From CAWDPQ01 sp049642465 (GTDB taxonomy: Bacteria; Acidobacteriota; Vicinamibacteria; Vicinamibacterales; 2-12-FULL-66-21): a stretch of DNA of 64,000 nt. Shown here piece after piece: positions 34,447 through 42,894 of this stretch; position 1 is the stretch's first letter, and every line of letters starts with the position of its first letter. The position numbers and the translations under genes are program-made. The stretch is taken from contig JBAROV010000224.1 in NCBI GenBank assembly GCA_049642465.1, positions 80,517 through 144,516 on the forward strand, read 5' to 3'. Under the pieces are notes generated by a model. It was given only the letters and a program-made list of their open reading frames with translations. It was not told the DNA's origin and did not search any database.

Positions 34447-35952
34447 ATGACGAATAGTTGGAGAAACCCGCGAGAAACGCGCAAACGGGCAGTGGCACCG
34501 ACCTTGGTTAGGCCCGCATTCACGGAGGTCGGAGACAGCGCGATGCTCAGACGCGAGCTGGCCACAGGCACATCTGGAGGTTCCGGCGACACGCTCGCAC
34601 GCCGAGCCTCGGACCGTCGAGGGGGATTGCCGCTGCTGCTGAGGGCGGTCACCGCGGGCCTCGCCGTCGCCCGCGAGCCGCGGCTGGCGCGCGAACGCTT
34701 CGAACAAACGCTCCGATCGCTCTCGCGCGCGCATTCGGTCGTCCTTCGCGATGAGGGCGGCGGAAACGGCGCCAGCCTCTGCTACGACGTGCCAGCCTTT
34801 GGGCCGGAACTGCGCCCGCGGCTGGAGGTCACGTATGCATCTGGTCACCGGCCCGACGCCTGGACGTGCCAACTGTTTGAATTAGCGGCGCACGTCGCGG
34901 CATTGCTCGTCGAGATCGAGCGGGTGCAGGGACGGTATACGTTTTCGAGCCGCTATCGTCCGGACGGCGCCGCGCCGCTGATTGGATCGAGCCGCGCCAT
35001 TCGGGCGCTCCGCCAGCGCATCGAACGAGTCGCCGCGACAGATTTTACGGTTCTCGTGGAAGGGGAGTCCGGCTCCGGCAAGGAACTGGTTGCCAGACAA
35101 ATCCACGAGTTGAGCCGCCGGCGTCGCGGGCCATTCGTGGCCGTGAACTGTGCAGCGATCGTCGAGACACTGCTCGAAGCCGAATTGTTCGGCATCGAAG
35201 ACCGCACGGCCACCGGCGTGCGCGGAAGACGAGGGAAATTCGAACATGCACACGAGGGGACGCTCTTTCTCGACGAGGTGTCGGATCTCTCTTCCGCTGC
35301 ACAGGCGAAGCTGCTCCGAGCGATCCAGGATTTGTCGATTGAACGAGTGGGTGGATGCGGGGCTCGACGCCTGGACACACGAGTGATCGTCGCCACCAAT
35401 CGGCCGCTGTCCGAACTCGTGGCCCGGGGGCGATTCCGGACGGATCTGTACTACAGACTGAACGGCGTTGACGTGCCGGTTCCTCCTCTCCGCCATCGCC
35501 GCGACGACATCGTCGAACTCGCTGAATACTTTCTGGACCGCTATCGCATCGTCCGGCCGCTGGCGCTGTCGGAAGCCGCCCGGGATGCCCTCATCGCCTA
35601 CGACTGGCCGGGCAACGTTCGCGAGCTGGAACGGGTGATGGAACGCGCTGTCGCGCTGGCCGGCTCGGAGCGACTCGAACTGGACGATCTGCCAGCCACT
35701 GTCGTCGCGGGCTATGAGGAGGTGTTAATGCCGTCGGTTCGTGAACGCGAGGGCATGCGGGCGTGGGCGAGCCGCTATGCCCGACTCGTGCTGGAGCGGT
35801 GCGGGAACAACAAGCGCCGCGCGTGCAGAGAGTTGGGCATCTCCTACCACACGTTGCAGGCGCACTTGCGCCACCCGTGCCGCCCGAAGCCACGCGAACC
35901 GTCGGGTCAAACGCCAGGCGAGGTGGCACGTTCATCCGCTTGCCCGCCGTAG
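34447..35952 (+). CDS. NtrC-like AAA+ regulator with degenerate GAFTGA loop and Fis HTH
   Basis: The 501-residue product (ATG at 34447; ATG at 34543 is an alternative) lacks a receiver domain. Its N-terminal 180 residues look like a degenerate GAF-type sensor region. The AAA+ domain has Walker A GESGSGKE, Walker B region TLFLDEVSDL and the Arg-finger region of bacterial enhancer-binding proteins. The loop that contacts sigma-54, normally GAFTGA, reads RTATGV (35203-35220) in LFGIEDRTATGV. The C-terminal Fis helix-turn-helix is CGNNKRRACRELGISYHTLQAHL. It may not drive sigma-54 directly. It ends a run of pilus-related genes. Confidence 0.87.
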   Translation: MTNSWRNPRETRKRAVAPTLVRPAFTEVGDSAMLRRELATGTSGGSGDTLARRASDRRGGLPLLLRAVTAGLAVAREPRLARERFEQTLRSLSRAHSVVLRDEGGGNGASLCYDVPAFGPELRPRLEVTYASGHRPDAWTCQLFELAAHVAALLVEIERVQGRYTFSSRYRPDGAAPLIGSSRAIRALRQRIERVAATDFTVLVEGESGSGKELVARQIHELSRRRRGPFVAVNCAAIVETLLEAELFGIEDRTATGVRGRRGKFEHAHEGTLFLDEVSDLSSAAQAKLLRAIQDLSIERVGGCGARRLDTRVIVATNRPLSELVARGRFRTDLYYRLNGVDVPVPPLRHRRDDIVELAEYFLDRYRIVRPLALSEAARDALIAYDWPGNVRELERVMERAVALAGSERLELDDLPATVVAGYEEVLMPSVREREGMRAWASRYARLVLERCGNNKRRACRELGISYHTLQAHLRHPCRPKPREPSGQTPGEVARSSACPP

Positions 35953-36121
35953 CGCGTCGCGCGAAGGTGGAGCCTGCCGCGCCGTAGCGCAACGCGCGGA
36001 GGCGGGTCGAAAACGCCGGGCGCCTCCGGCAACGTGTTCGGCGAGGCAGGGCGGTATTTGCCGCTGGCGTCGCGCGGCCGAACAGCTTCGAGTCCCGCAC
36101 ATGGGGCTGTTGGAGGAACCC

Positions 36122-36919
36122 ATGGATTGGAATCGGCTGGTTCGGTTGCGGAGCGTCGTTTTGTTGACGCTCGTTGTGGTCCCGCTGCTCTCGAGAGCAG
36201 CATTTGCGCAGGAGGTGACTGAAGACTACATCGTCAATCATCTCGGCCCTGCTGCGGAGGAAATGCAGTGGGCCGGAGTCGATGGGAGCGGGGACAGCAC
36301 GCCTGCCATCATCGAGATTTCTCAACGGTGGGGGATTGAACCGGCGTACTGGATCAGCGTGGACGAAGTGCGCACGATCCTTCGCGAGCAGCGCGAAGAT
36401 CGCGACCGCGAACGGCTGGCGTCGTTTGCGAGTCCGACGGATCGTTATCCGTCGCGTCTGACACTCGTGCGATTCGGGATCGTCACTGTGGGGTTGACCT
36501 GCGCGCAGGCGCAGGAGAAGGCCCGTTCAGCGCAGCGCCTGGCGGATACCCTCAGCCGGCTCTCGCAGTTGGATGCGGTGGGGACCGGCCTCGTCGGCGC
36601 GATTACACAAGGGTCGATGCGGTTTGCCGCACCGCTCGGCTTTGCCACGATGGTGACCGGGATGGCATCGCTGTGGGCAAACCAGCTCGCAGCCGGATAT
36701 CGTAATGCTCCATGCCTGACAGGAGGCGATCTATGGCGATTCCGTCCGCACGTGATGAAGGCGTCGCTTTCCCCAGACCTCTTCCACGCCCCGTTTTCTT
36801 CACCTGGGCCCTATGGGTCAGTGTTTGCGGCCTTGCGTATTGGACCTACTTTGAAGCCGCGCGCGGTCGTACGAACCTCCTGCTCTCGATTGGCTTTTGG
36901 GTATTCACGCTCGTTGTGA
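36122..36919 (+). CDS. Secreted protein of unknown function with a possibly shifted C-terminus
   Basis: The open frame runs from 35741, but the ATG at 36122 has an RBS (GGAGGA) and gives a Sec signal peptide (VVPLLSRAAFAQE). The mature part up to about residue 205 is a plausible globular protein with two Cys. The last 60 residues or so (from LWRFRPHV on) are low in typical protein character and overlap the next gene, which has a strong RBS. This suggests that the original stop was near 36720 and has been lost, or a frameshift in assembly. I do not recognise the family. Confidence 0.55.
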   Translation: MDWNRLVRLRSVVLLTLVVVPLLSRAAFAQEVTEDYIVNHLGPAAEEMQWAGVDGSGDSTPAIIEISQRWGIEPAYWISVDEVRTILREQREDRDRERLASFASPTDRYPSRLTLVRFGIVTVGLTCAQAQEKARSAQRLADTLSRLSQLDAVGTGLVGAITQGSMRFAAPLGFATMVTGMASLWANQLAAGYRNAPCLTGGDLWRFRPHVMKASLSPDLFHAPFSSPGPYGSVFAALRIGPTLKPRAVVRTSCSRLAFGYSRSL

Positions 36920-37023
36920 TCCCGCTGATGATCCATCGCAACCGCGAGAAAACGTCGAGCGTGGTGGCTGCGACCCTCACACTGCTGGTGTACGCGCTGC
37001 TGATGCAGAGCGCGGTGAGCTAG
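36733..37023 (+). CDS. Small two-to-three-helix membrane protein
   Basis: The 96-residue product starts at the ATG at 36733 with an AGGAGG Shine-Dalgarno at a good spacing; upstream ATG 36712 is less likely. It has about three hydrophobic segments (FFTWALWVSVCGLAYW, LLLSIGFWVFTLVVIPLMI, VVAATLTLLVYALLM). It overlaps the 3' part of the preceding open frame by 187 bp. The function is unknown. A terminator-like hairpin follows. Confidence 0.68.
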   Translation: MAIPSARDEGVAFPRPLPRPVFFTWALWVSVCGLAYWTYFEAARGRTNLLLSIGFWVFTLVVIPLMIHRNREKTSSVVAATLTLLVYALLMQSAVS

Positions 37024-37037
37024 CGATCCCGTCGCGA

Positions 37038-37064
37038 CCGGACGCCGGCCACACCGGCGTCCGG
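37038..37064 (+). terminator. Strong GC hairpin after the small membrane protein gene
   Basis: Perfect 11-bp inverted repeat CCGGACGCCGG / CCGGCGTCCGG with a 5-nt loop, 14 bp after the stop. There is no U-tract, so it may be an attenuating or structural hairpin rather than a classic rho-independent terminator. Confidence 0.5.
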
Positions 37065-37169
37065 CCGGTGCTCCAAATCTTGACCGCCAGCCGAGCCGCA
37101 TAGTACTGTGGCTTGTTCTACCGTACAAGATGCGCGGTCTCAGTGGCCCGCTCGCACGCTCCGTCCTGA

Positions 37170-38285
37170 ATGACTCACCTGGCATCCGGCACCCTGAAGA
37201 AAACACCGCTCCACGGGCGGCATCGTGCGCTCGGCGCGCGGATGGTCGAGTTCGGCGGCTGGGACATGCCGGTCGAGTACTCCGGCATCGTCGATGAACA
37301 CCTGGCCGTTCGCAGCAGGGCGGGGTTGTTCGACGTGAGCCACATGGGCGAGATCGAGATCGCCGGGGCCGACGCGCTGAAGGCGGTGCAGCACGTCACC
37401 ACCAACGACGCCACGCGGCTCGCCCGCGGCCAGGCTCACTACAGCGCACTGACGACACCCGAAGGCACGTTCGTTGATGACGTCCTGACCTACAAGCTGG
37501 CTGACGATCACTTCATGCTCGTCGTCAATGCGTCGAACATCGTGAAGGACTTCAACTGGATTGCGAGTCAGACCGCCGGCCTCGGCGACGTCGTTGCCGT
37601 GAACACGAGTTCCAGGTACGCGCTACTGGCGTTACAGGGGCCAGCGGCGCGAGACGTGCTGCAGGCACTTACCGGGATCAATCTCTCAGAGATCAGGTAC
37701 TACTGGTTTACGACCGGGGAAATCGCCGGCGTCGCGGGAACGGTCTCGCGGACGGGATACACCGGCGAAGACGGGTTCGAGGTGTTCGTTCCTCCGGCAG
37801 CGGCCGAACGGGTGTGGGATGCGATTCTGCAGGCCGGCAAAGGAGCGGGCGTCGTCCCGGCTGGGCTTGGCGCCCGAGACACGCTGCGGCTCGAAGCCGC
37901 CATGCGGTTATATGGAAACGACATCGACGAGACGACGACCGTGCTCGAAGCGGACCTTGGCTGGATCGTCGGTTGGAAGAAGGAGTCGTTTGTCGGGGCT
38001 GACGCGTTGCGCAGGCAGAAGGCCGAAGGAATTCGCCGGAAGCTGGTTGGCTTCGAGGTCCTCGACCGCGCAATTGCTCGACACGGCTACGATGTGTATG
38101 TCGACGGGACGAAGGCCGGCATCGTCACGAGCGGCACCCAGACGCCGTTTCTGAAAAAGGCGATCGGCATGGCGTACGTGCCAGTCGAGCGGTCGACGCC
38201 GGGAACCCCAATCGAGATTGACGTTCGCGGGCGCCGTGCCCGCGCGCAGGTTGTGCCGTTGCCCTTCTACAAACGAACGGCGTGA
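37170..38285 (+). CDS. gcvT: Aminomethyltransferase, glycine cleavage T protein
   Basis: The 371-residue protein transfers the methylene group from the H-protein-bound aminomethyl moiety to tetrahydrofolate. It has the family N-terminus (TPLHGRHRALGARMVEFGGWDMPVEYSG), VSHMGEIEI, and the folate-site region GYTGEDGFEVFVPP. The C-terminal barrel (RRKLVGFEVLDRAIARHGYDV) is intact. It is the first gene of a complete gcvT-gcvH-gcvP set. Confidence 0.95.
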   Translation: MTHLASGTLKKTPLHGRHRALGARMVEFGGWDMPVEYSGIVDEHLAVRSRAGLFDVSHMGEIEIAGADALKAVQHVTTNDATRLARGQAHYSALTTPEGTFVDDVLTYKLADDHFMLVVNASNIVKDFNWIASQTAGLGDVVAVNTSSRYALLALQGPAARDVLQALTGINLSEIRYYWFTTGEIAGVAGTVSRTGYTGEDGFEVFVPPAAAERVWDAILQAGKGAGVVPAGLGARDTLRLEAAMRLYGNDIDETTTVLEADLGWIVGWKKESFVGADALRRQKAEGIRRKLVGFEVLDRAIARHGYDVYVDGTKAGIVTSGTQTPFLKKAIGMAYVPVERSTPGTPIEIDVRGRRARAQVVPLPFYKRTA

Positions 38286-38305
38286 AGCAGTTACTGAGGG
38301 ATTAA

Positions 38306-38683
38306 GTGTCCATGTACCCCGCTGAGTTGAAATACACGAAGGACCACGAATGGATACAGCCTGGCGGCGCCGAAGCGCGCGTCGGCATCACCGACTACGC
38401 GCAGAAGCAGCTCGGCGACGTGGTTTACCTGGAGCTTCCGGAAGTTGGCCGCAGGCTCGAGAAAGGGGACGTGTTCGGCACAATCGAATCCGTAAAAGCA
38501 GTTTCTGAACTCTACGCACCCGTTGCGGGGGTGGTGACCGCGGTAAACAGCGCGCTCGCGGAGAAACCGGAGCGCGTCAACAGCGATCCACACGGATCGT
38601 GGATGATCGCGGTGAAACCGGACGACGGCGCGGGATATGCGGAGCTGCTCGATGCAACGCAGTACACCGAACTGACGAAATGA
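38306..38683 (+). CDS. gcvH: Glycine cleavage H protein
   Basis: The 125-residue lipoyl protein has the lipoyl-lysine in FGTIESVKAVSELYAP and the surrounding hairpin (LGDVVYLELPEVGRRLEKGD). Start is GTG 38306 or ATG 38312. It carries the aminomethyl intermediate from the P protein to the T protein. It overlaps gcvP by 4 bp (ATGA). Confidence 0.95.
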   Translation: MSMYPAELKYTKDHEWIQPGGAEARVGITDYAQKQLGDVVYLELPEVGRRLEKGDVFGTIESVKAVSELYAPVAGVVTAVNSALAEKPERVNSDPHGSWMIAVKPDDGAGYAELLDATQYTELTK

Positions 38684-41574
38684 ACTCAGGCGAATTCCAG
38701 TCCCGCCACATCGGTCCCGACGCCGCCGCACGCGACACAATGCTCGAGGCGGTCGGTGTTCGCTCCCTCGACGAGCTGATCGATCAAACCATTCCGCCAG
38801 GGATTCGGCTGCGAGAACCACTGGATCTGCCGCAGGCCGAAAGCGAACACGAGTACTTGACTCGATTGCGCGCTGTGGCATCGAAGAACCGAGTGTTCAG
38901 GTCCTTCATCGGCATGGGCTATTACGACTGCATCACGCCGAGCGTCATTCTTCGAAACGTTTTCGAGAACCCTGGCTGGTATACGCCCTACACCCCGTAT
39001 CAGGCGGAGATTGCTCAGGGAAGACTCGAGTCGCTGCTCAATTTTCAGACGGTCGTTCGCGATCTCACGGGGATGGACATCGCCACGGCGTCGCTTCTCG
39101 ACGAGGGCACCGCGGCGGCCGAGGCGATGACGATGTTCCATCGGCTGCAGAGCAAGAAAGCGCCTGCAGGTGATGAGAGCCTGTTTCTGGTTTCGGAACG
39201 CTGTTTCCCGCAGACGCTCGACGTGCTCCGGGGTCGCGCCGAGCCGCTGCGGATCCGCCTCGAACTGGTTGACCCCGCGGCCATCCCGGCTGCGCTGTTG
39301 TCCCGCGCTTTCGGCGTGCTGTTGCAATATCCGGACGACAGGGGAGAGGTCGCGGACCTTCGGCCGGCGATCGAGCGCGCGCACAACGCAGGGGCGCTCG
39401 TCGCGGTGGCAACCGATCTGCTTGCCCTGACGCTGCTGACGCCGCCGGGTGAGATGGGCGCCGACGCCGTGGTTGGCAATTCGCAGCGCTTTGGTGTGCC
39501 GCTCGGCTACGGGGGTCCGCACGCCGCATTCTTCGCCACGCGGGAGCGTTTCGTCCGGCACGCCCCAGGCCGGATCATCGGGATTTCAATCGATGCGCGC
39601 GGACGCCAGGCGTATCGCATGGCGCTGCAAACGCGAGAGCAGCACATCCGCCGGGAGAAGGCGACGTCGAACATCTGCACGGCCCAGGCGCTTCTCGCCA
39701 ATATCGCGGCGATGTACGCCCTCTATCACGGGCCGAAGGGGCTCCGACAGATAGCCGAACGCGTGCATACCATGGCGCGCATGGTGGAAGACGGCCTGAG
39801 CTCGCTCGGATATCGCCAGTGCAATTCGGCATACTTCGACACGCTGTGGATCGAGGGGGCCGACATCGCAGCCGTGCGCCGTGAGGCAGAAGCCGCGGGC
39901 ATGAACTTCCGGTACGTGGGATCGGCGATTGGCATATCAGTGGACGAAACGACCACACCCGAAGATGCCCTCGAGATCGTCATGGTCTTCGCGAAAGCGG
40001 CGGGTGGTCGCGCATTCGGGGTCGAGACCCACGTGCAAGAACCCGTCGAGTTGAAGGTGCCAGAGCTGCTGCGCCGGACGTCGGCCTATCTGACCCACCC
40101 GGTGTTCAACACGCACCACTCGGAAACGCAGATGATGCGGTATATCCGAAGCCTCGAACGGAAGGACATCGGCCTCGACACGTCGATGATTCCGCTCGGC
40201 TCGTGCACGATGAAACTCAATGCCGCGTCGGAGATGATCCCGGTGACGTGGCCCGAGTTCTCGCGAATGCATCCCTTTGCGCCCGAGGCTCAGACACACG
40301 GGTATCGTCAGATCTTCCGCGAGCTGGAGGAAGCGCTGTGCCGCATCACTGGATTCGCGGCGGTGTCTCTGCAGCCGAACTCCGGAGCGCAGGGGGAATT
40401 CGCCGGTTTGATGGCCATTCGCGCGTTCCACCGCGAGCGCGGCGATGAGCAGCGCAATGTTGTCCTGATCCCGTCCTCCGCTCACGGCACCAATCCCGCG
40501 AGCGCCACGATGGCTGGACTCAAAGTCGTCGTGACGGCGTGCGACCGCAACGGCAATGTGGAAATTCCGGACCTTCGGCGAAAGGCCGAACAGTACCGCC
40601 ACACGCTTGCCGCATTGATGGTGACGTATCCGTCCACCCACGGCGTGTTCGAGGAGGACATCCGGGAGATCTGCGCGATCGTTCACGAACACGGCGGCCA
40701 GGTCTACATGGACGGCGCGAACCTGAACGCGCAGGTGGGGCTGACGAGCCCGGCCGCGATCGGCGCCGACGTGTGCCATCTGAACCTGCACAAGACGTTC
40801 GCCATCCCGCATGGCGGGGGAGGGCCCGGTATGGGCCCGATCGCGGTCGCCGACCATCTCGTGCCGTACTTGCCGGGGCATCCCGTCGTGAATAACGGCG
40901 GCGGATCGAATCCGGCGATAGCCGCTGCGCCCTGGGGAAGCGCGAGCATCCTGCTGATTTCGTACGGATACATCCGGATGCTCGGGCCGGATGGCCTGAC
41001 CGAGGCGACGCGGTACGCCATCCTCAACGCGAACTACATCAAGGCGAGACTGCAGGGGCACTATGACGTGCTCTACGCGAACCACAACGGTCGCGTGGCG
41101 CACGAGATGATTTTCGACCTCCGCCCGTTCAAACACGGCTCCGGACCGTCAATTGACGAACAGGATGTCGCCAAGCGTCTGATGGATTACGGGTTCCACG
41201 CGCCAACGGTCTCGTTCCCCGTTGCCGGAACCATGATGATCGAGCCAACGGAAAGCGAAGCCCAGGACGAGCTCGACCGATTCTGCGATGCGCTGATTGC
41301 AATCCGCGAAGAGATTCAGGCGGTCATCGACGGCAAGGCTGACGCGCGCGACAACGTGCTCAAGAACGCGCCGCATACAGCCGAAGACATCGCCGCCGAC
41401 GACTGGCGGCATCCATACTCGCGAGGCCAGGCGGCATTCCCGCTGCCATTCGTGCGCGCGAACAAGGTATGGCCGCCGGTGGCTCGCATCGATAATCCGT
41501 ACGGGGATCGAAATCTGATCTGCGCGTGCCCGCCGATTGAAGCGTTCGTGGAGCAGCCGCTTCAGACAGGGTAA
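38680..41574 (+). CDS. gcvP: Glycine dehydrogenase (decarboxylating), single-chain P protein
   Basis: The 964-residue protein starts at the ATG overlapping the gcvH stop; the longer upstream frame runs into gcvH. It is a full-length fused P protein rather than a split GcvPA/GcvPB. The N-terminal half has MGYYDCITPSVILRNVFENPGWYTPYTPYQAEIAQGRL and the C-terminal half has the PLP lysine in LHKTFAIPHGGGGPG. It decarboxylates glycine and loads the aminomethyl group onto GcvH. A long inverted repeat follows. Confidence 0.95.
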   Translation: MNSGEFQSRHIGPDAAARDTMLEAVGVRSLDELIDQTIPPGIRLREPLDLPQAESEHEYLTRLRAVASKNRVFRSFIGMGYYDCITPSVILRNVFENPGWYTPYTPYQAEIAQGRLESLLNFQTVVRDLTGMDIATASLLDEGTAAAEAMTMFHRLQSKKAPAGDESLFLVSERCFPQTLDVLRGRAEPLRIRLELVDPAAIPAALLSRAFGVLLQYPDDRGEVADLRPAIERAHNAGALVAVATDLLALTLLTPPGEMGADAVVGNSQRFGVPLGYGGPHAAFFATRERFVRHAPGRIIGISIDARGRQAYRMALQTREQHIRREKATSNICTAQALLANIAAMYALYHGPKGLRQIAERVHTMARMVEDGLSSLGYRQCNSAYFDTLWIEGADIAAVRREAEAAGMNFRYVGSAIGISVDETTTPEDALEIVMVFAKAAGGRAFGVETHVQEPVELKVPELLRRTSAYLTHPVFNTHHSETQMMRYIRSLERKDIGLDTSMIPLGSCTMKLNAASEMIPVTWPEFSRMHPFAPEAQTHGYRQIFRELEEALCRITGFAAVSLQPNSGAQGEFAGLMAIRAFHRERGDEQRNVVLIPSSAHGTNPASATMAGLKVVVTACDRNGNVEIPDLRRKAEQYRHTLAALMVTYPSTHGVFEEDIREICAIVHEHGGQVYMDGANLNAQVGLTSPAAIGADVCHLNLHKTFAIPHGGGGPGMGPIAVADHLVPYLPGHPVVNNGGGSNPAIAAAPWGSASILLISYGYIRMLGPDGLTEATRYAILNANYIKARLQGHYDVLYANHNGRVAHEMIFDLRPFKHGSGPSIDEQDVAKRLMDYGFHAPTVSFPVAGTMMIEPTESEAQDELDRFCDALIAIREEIQAVIDGKADARDNVLKNAPHTAEDIAADDWRHPYSRGQAAFPLPFVRANKVWPPVARIDNPYGDRNLICACPPIEAFVEQPLQTG

Positions 41575-41638
41575 AACCCGCTTCAACCTGCGCGAATCGG
41601 TAGCCGAGCGGGCACCGGCCGGGTCCTGTCGCCCGGCA

Positions 41639-41702
41639 GCCCATTCGGATGCAAGCGCAGCGCGGCGAGGTGCACCGGTACCCGCGCTTGATCCGAATGG
41701 GC
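41639..41702. repeat. Long inverted repeat between gcvP and the convergent aminotransferase gene
   Basis: Arms GCCCATTCGGAT (41639-41650) and ATCCGAATGGGC (41691-41702) are perfect complements. After a one-base bulge the stem continues with CAAGCGC/GCGCTTG, giving about 19 paired bases around a loop. It can fold on either strand and may end transcription of both convergent genes. Confidence 0.6.
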
Positions 41703-41735
41703 GCCCGCCGTGCGCCACCCGGCAGCCCGCAGAGG

Positions 41736-42635
41736 CTACCGATTCAGCTGCTCAAGCGACAGCGTCAGTTCCTGTGCGCGTTTGCGATAACCCGCAAGCA
41801 GCGTGTTGAACACTGGTCCAGGACGTCCGTCGCCGATGACCCGATCGTCGATGCGGACGACAGGACTCAACTCGCGCGTCGTGCTGGTGATGAACACTTC
41901 ATCGGCCGTGTCGAGATTCTTCGGGTAGAGCGTCTCGTCGCGAACCTCGACGCCAACCTCGCGGCCAACTTCGAACAGGAACGCGCGCGTCACTCCCTCC
42001 AGCAGCCCCGCCTCGGAGGCGGGCGTGAGCGCGACGCCTTTGCGAACGAGGAAGAAGTTCGATTGCGAGCACTCCGAAAGTTCGCCTCGGTAGTTGCACA
42101 TCAACGCTTCTTCGCCCCCGCGGCGATGCGCCTCCTGCATCGCCAGCGCGTTGTTCAACAGGTTGTTCGACTTGATGATCGGATTGACCGAACCCGGGTG
42201 GTTTCGCAGGATCGGCACAAGCGAGATCTTGATGCCGGCGTCGAACACCCGAGCCGGCGGCGCTTCGAGCGGTTTGACGATGATGACGAGCGTTGGGTCG
42301 GGCGTCGCCTTGATGTCGTACGTCAGGTCACCGACTCCGCGGGTGAGAAGGACGCGAACGTAGGCTTCACCGGTCGAATCCTTGCCGGAGGCCGCCGTAA
42401 TCGTGTCGCCGATCGATCGAGCCAGCGTTGTGTCGTCGAAGGGGACCCGAAGCTGAAGGTGTTCGGCAGAGGCGCGCAGCCGGCGCACGTGACGATCGAA
42501 GAGGAACGGCACGCGGTTGTAGGTGCGCAGCGTCTCGTACACGCCCTCGCCGTAGAGAAACCCGTGATCGTAAACCGGAACGACGGCCTGGTCTGCTGGG
42601 GTGATCGTGCCGTTGACGTAAACCGCGCCCTTCAC
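41736..42635 (-). CDS. Class IV aminotransferase (branched-chain or D-amino acid type)
   Basis: The frame is open upstream through a repeat, but the enzyme starts at the GTG at 42635 with a GGGAGTGAG RBS, giving 299 residues. It has VYDHGFLYGEGVYETLRTYN near the N-terminus, the PLP-lysine region (IIKSNNLLNNALA) and the Glu loop GELSECSQSNFFLVRKG, all marks of fold type IV PLP enzymes (IlvE, D-amino acid aminotransferase, aminodeoxychorismate lyase). The sequence is closest to IlvE/D-amino acid transaminase patterns; I do not assign the exact substrate. Confidence 0.87.
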   Translation of the reverse strand: MKGAVYVNGTITPADQAVVPVYDHGFLYGEGVYETLRTYNRVPFLFDRHVRRLRASAEHLQLRVPFDDTTLARSIGDTITAASGKDSTGEAYVRVLLTRGVGDLTYDIKATPDPTLVIIVKPLEAPPARVFDAGIKISLVPILRNHPGSVNPIIKSNNLLNNALAMQEAHRRGGEEALMCNYRGELSECSQSNFFLVRKGVALTPASEAGLLEGVTRAFLFEVGREVGVEVRDETLYPKNLDTADEVFITSTTRELSPVVRIDDRVIGDGRPGPVFNTLLAGYRKRAQELTLSLEQLNR

Positions 42636-42691
42636 ACGCTCACTCCCAATCTCGTCCTCCGCCGCAGCCGATCCCGATCTCCCGACCTCAC

Positions 42692-42820
42692 TTAGTGCTC
42701 GCGGGGCCCCACCCCCGCTCGCGGCGGCTCGACTCGCTTCGCTTCCGCCTTCGCTGAAGCTACGGCGGACCCGCCGTAGCCTTGGCGGAGGCTGGGCGCT
42801 CGCCGCGGCCGCAGGCGCTC
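42692..42820 (-). repeat. Mosaic repeat element, copy E, with a different middle
   Basis: Reading as the reverse complement this copy has the family ends (GCGCCTGCGGCC at one side and GGGGTGGGGCCCCGCGAGCA at the other). The middle is unrelated to copies C and D and contains ACGGCGGACCCGCCGT and a CCTTGGCGGAGGCTGG segment. Octamer repeats of the CCTCCCGT type flank it on both sides. Confidence 0.75.
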
Positions 42821-42894
42821 CGACCTCCGGACCTCCCGTCCTCCCGATCAGAAAGTTGCGCCAGTCTAGCACAAGAGGTTACGCTCACTTTCCG

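Noticed and set aside
37065..37169. Possible glycine riboswitch in front of gcvT
   Set aside because: Only about 105 bp are available and the conserved tandem-aptamer core was not seen.
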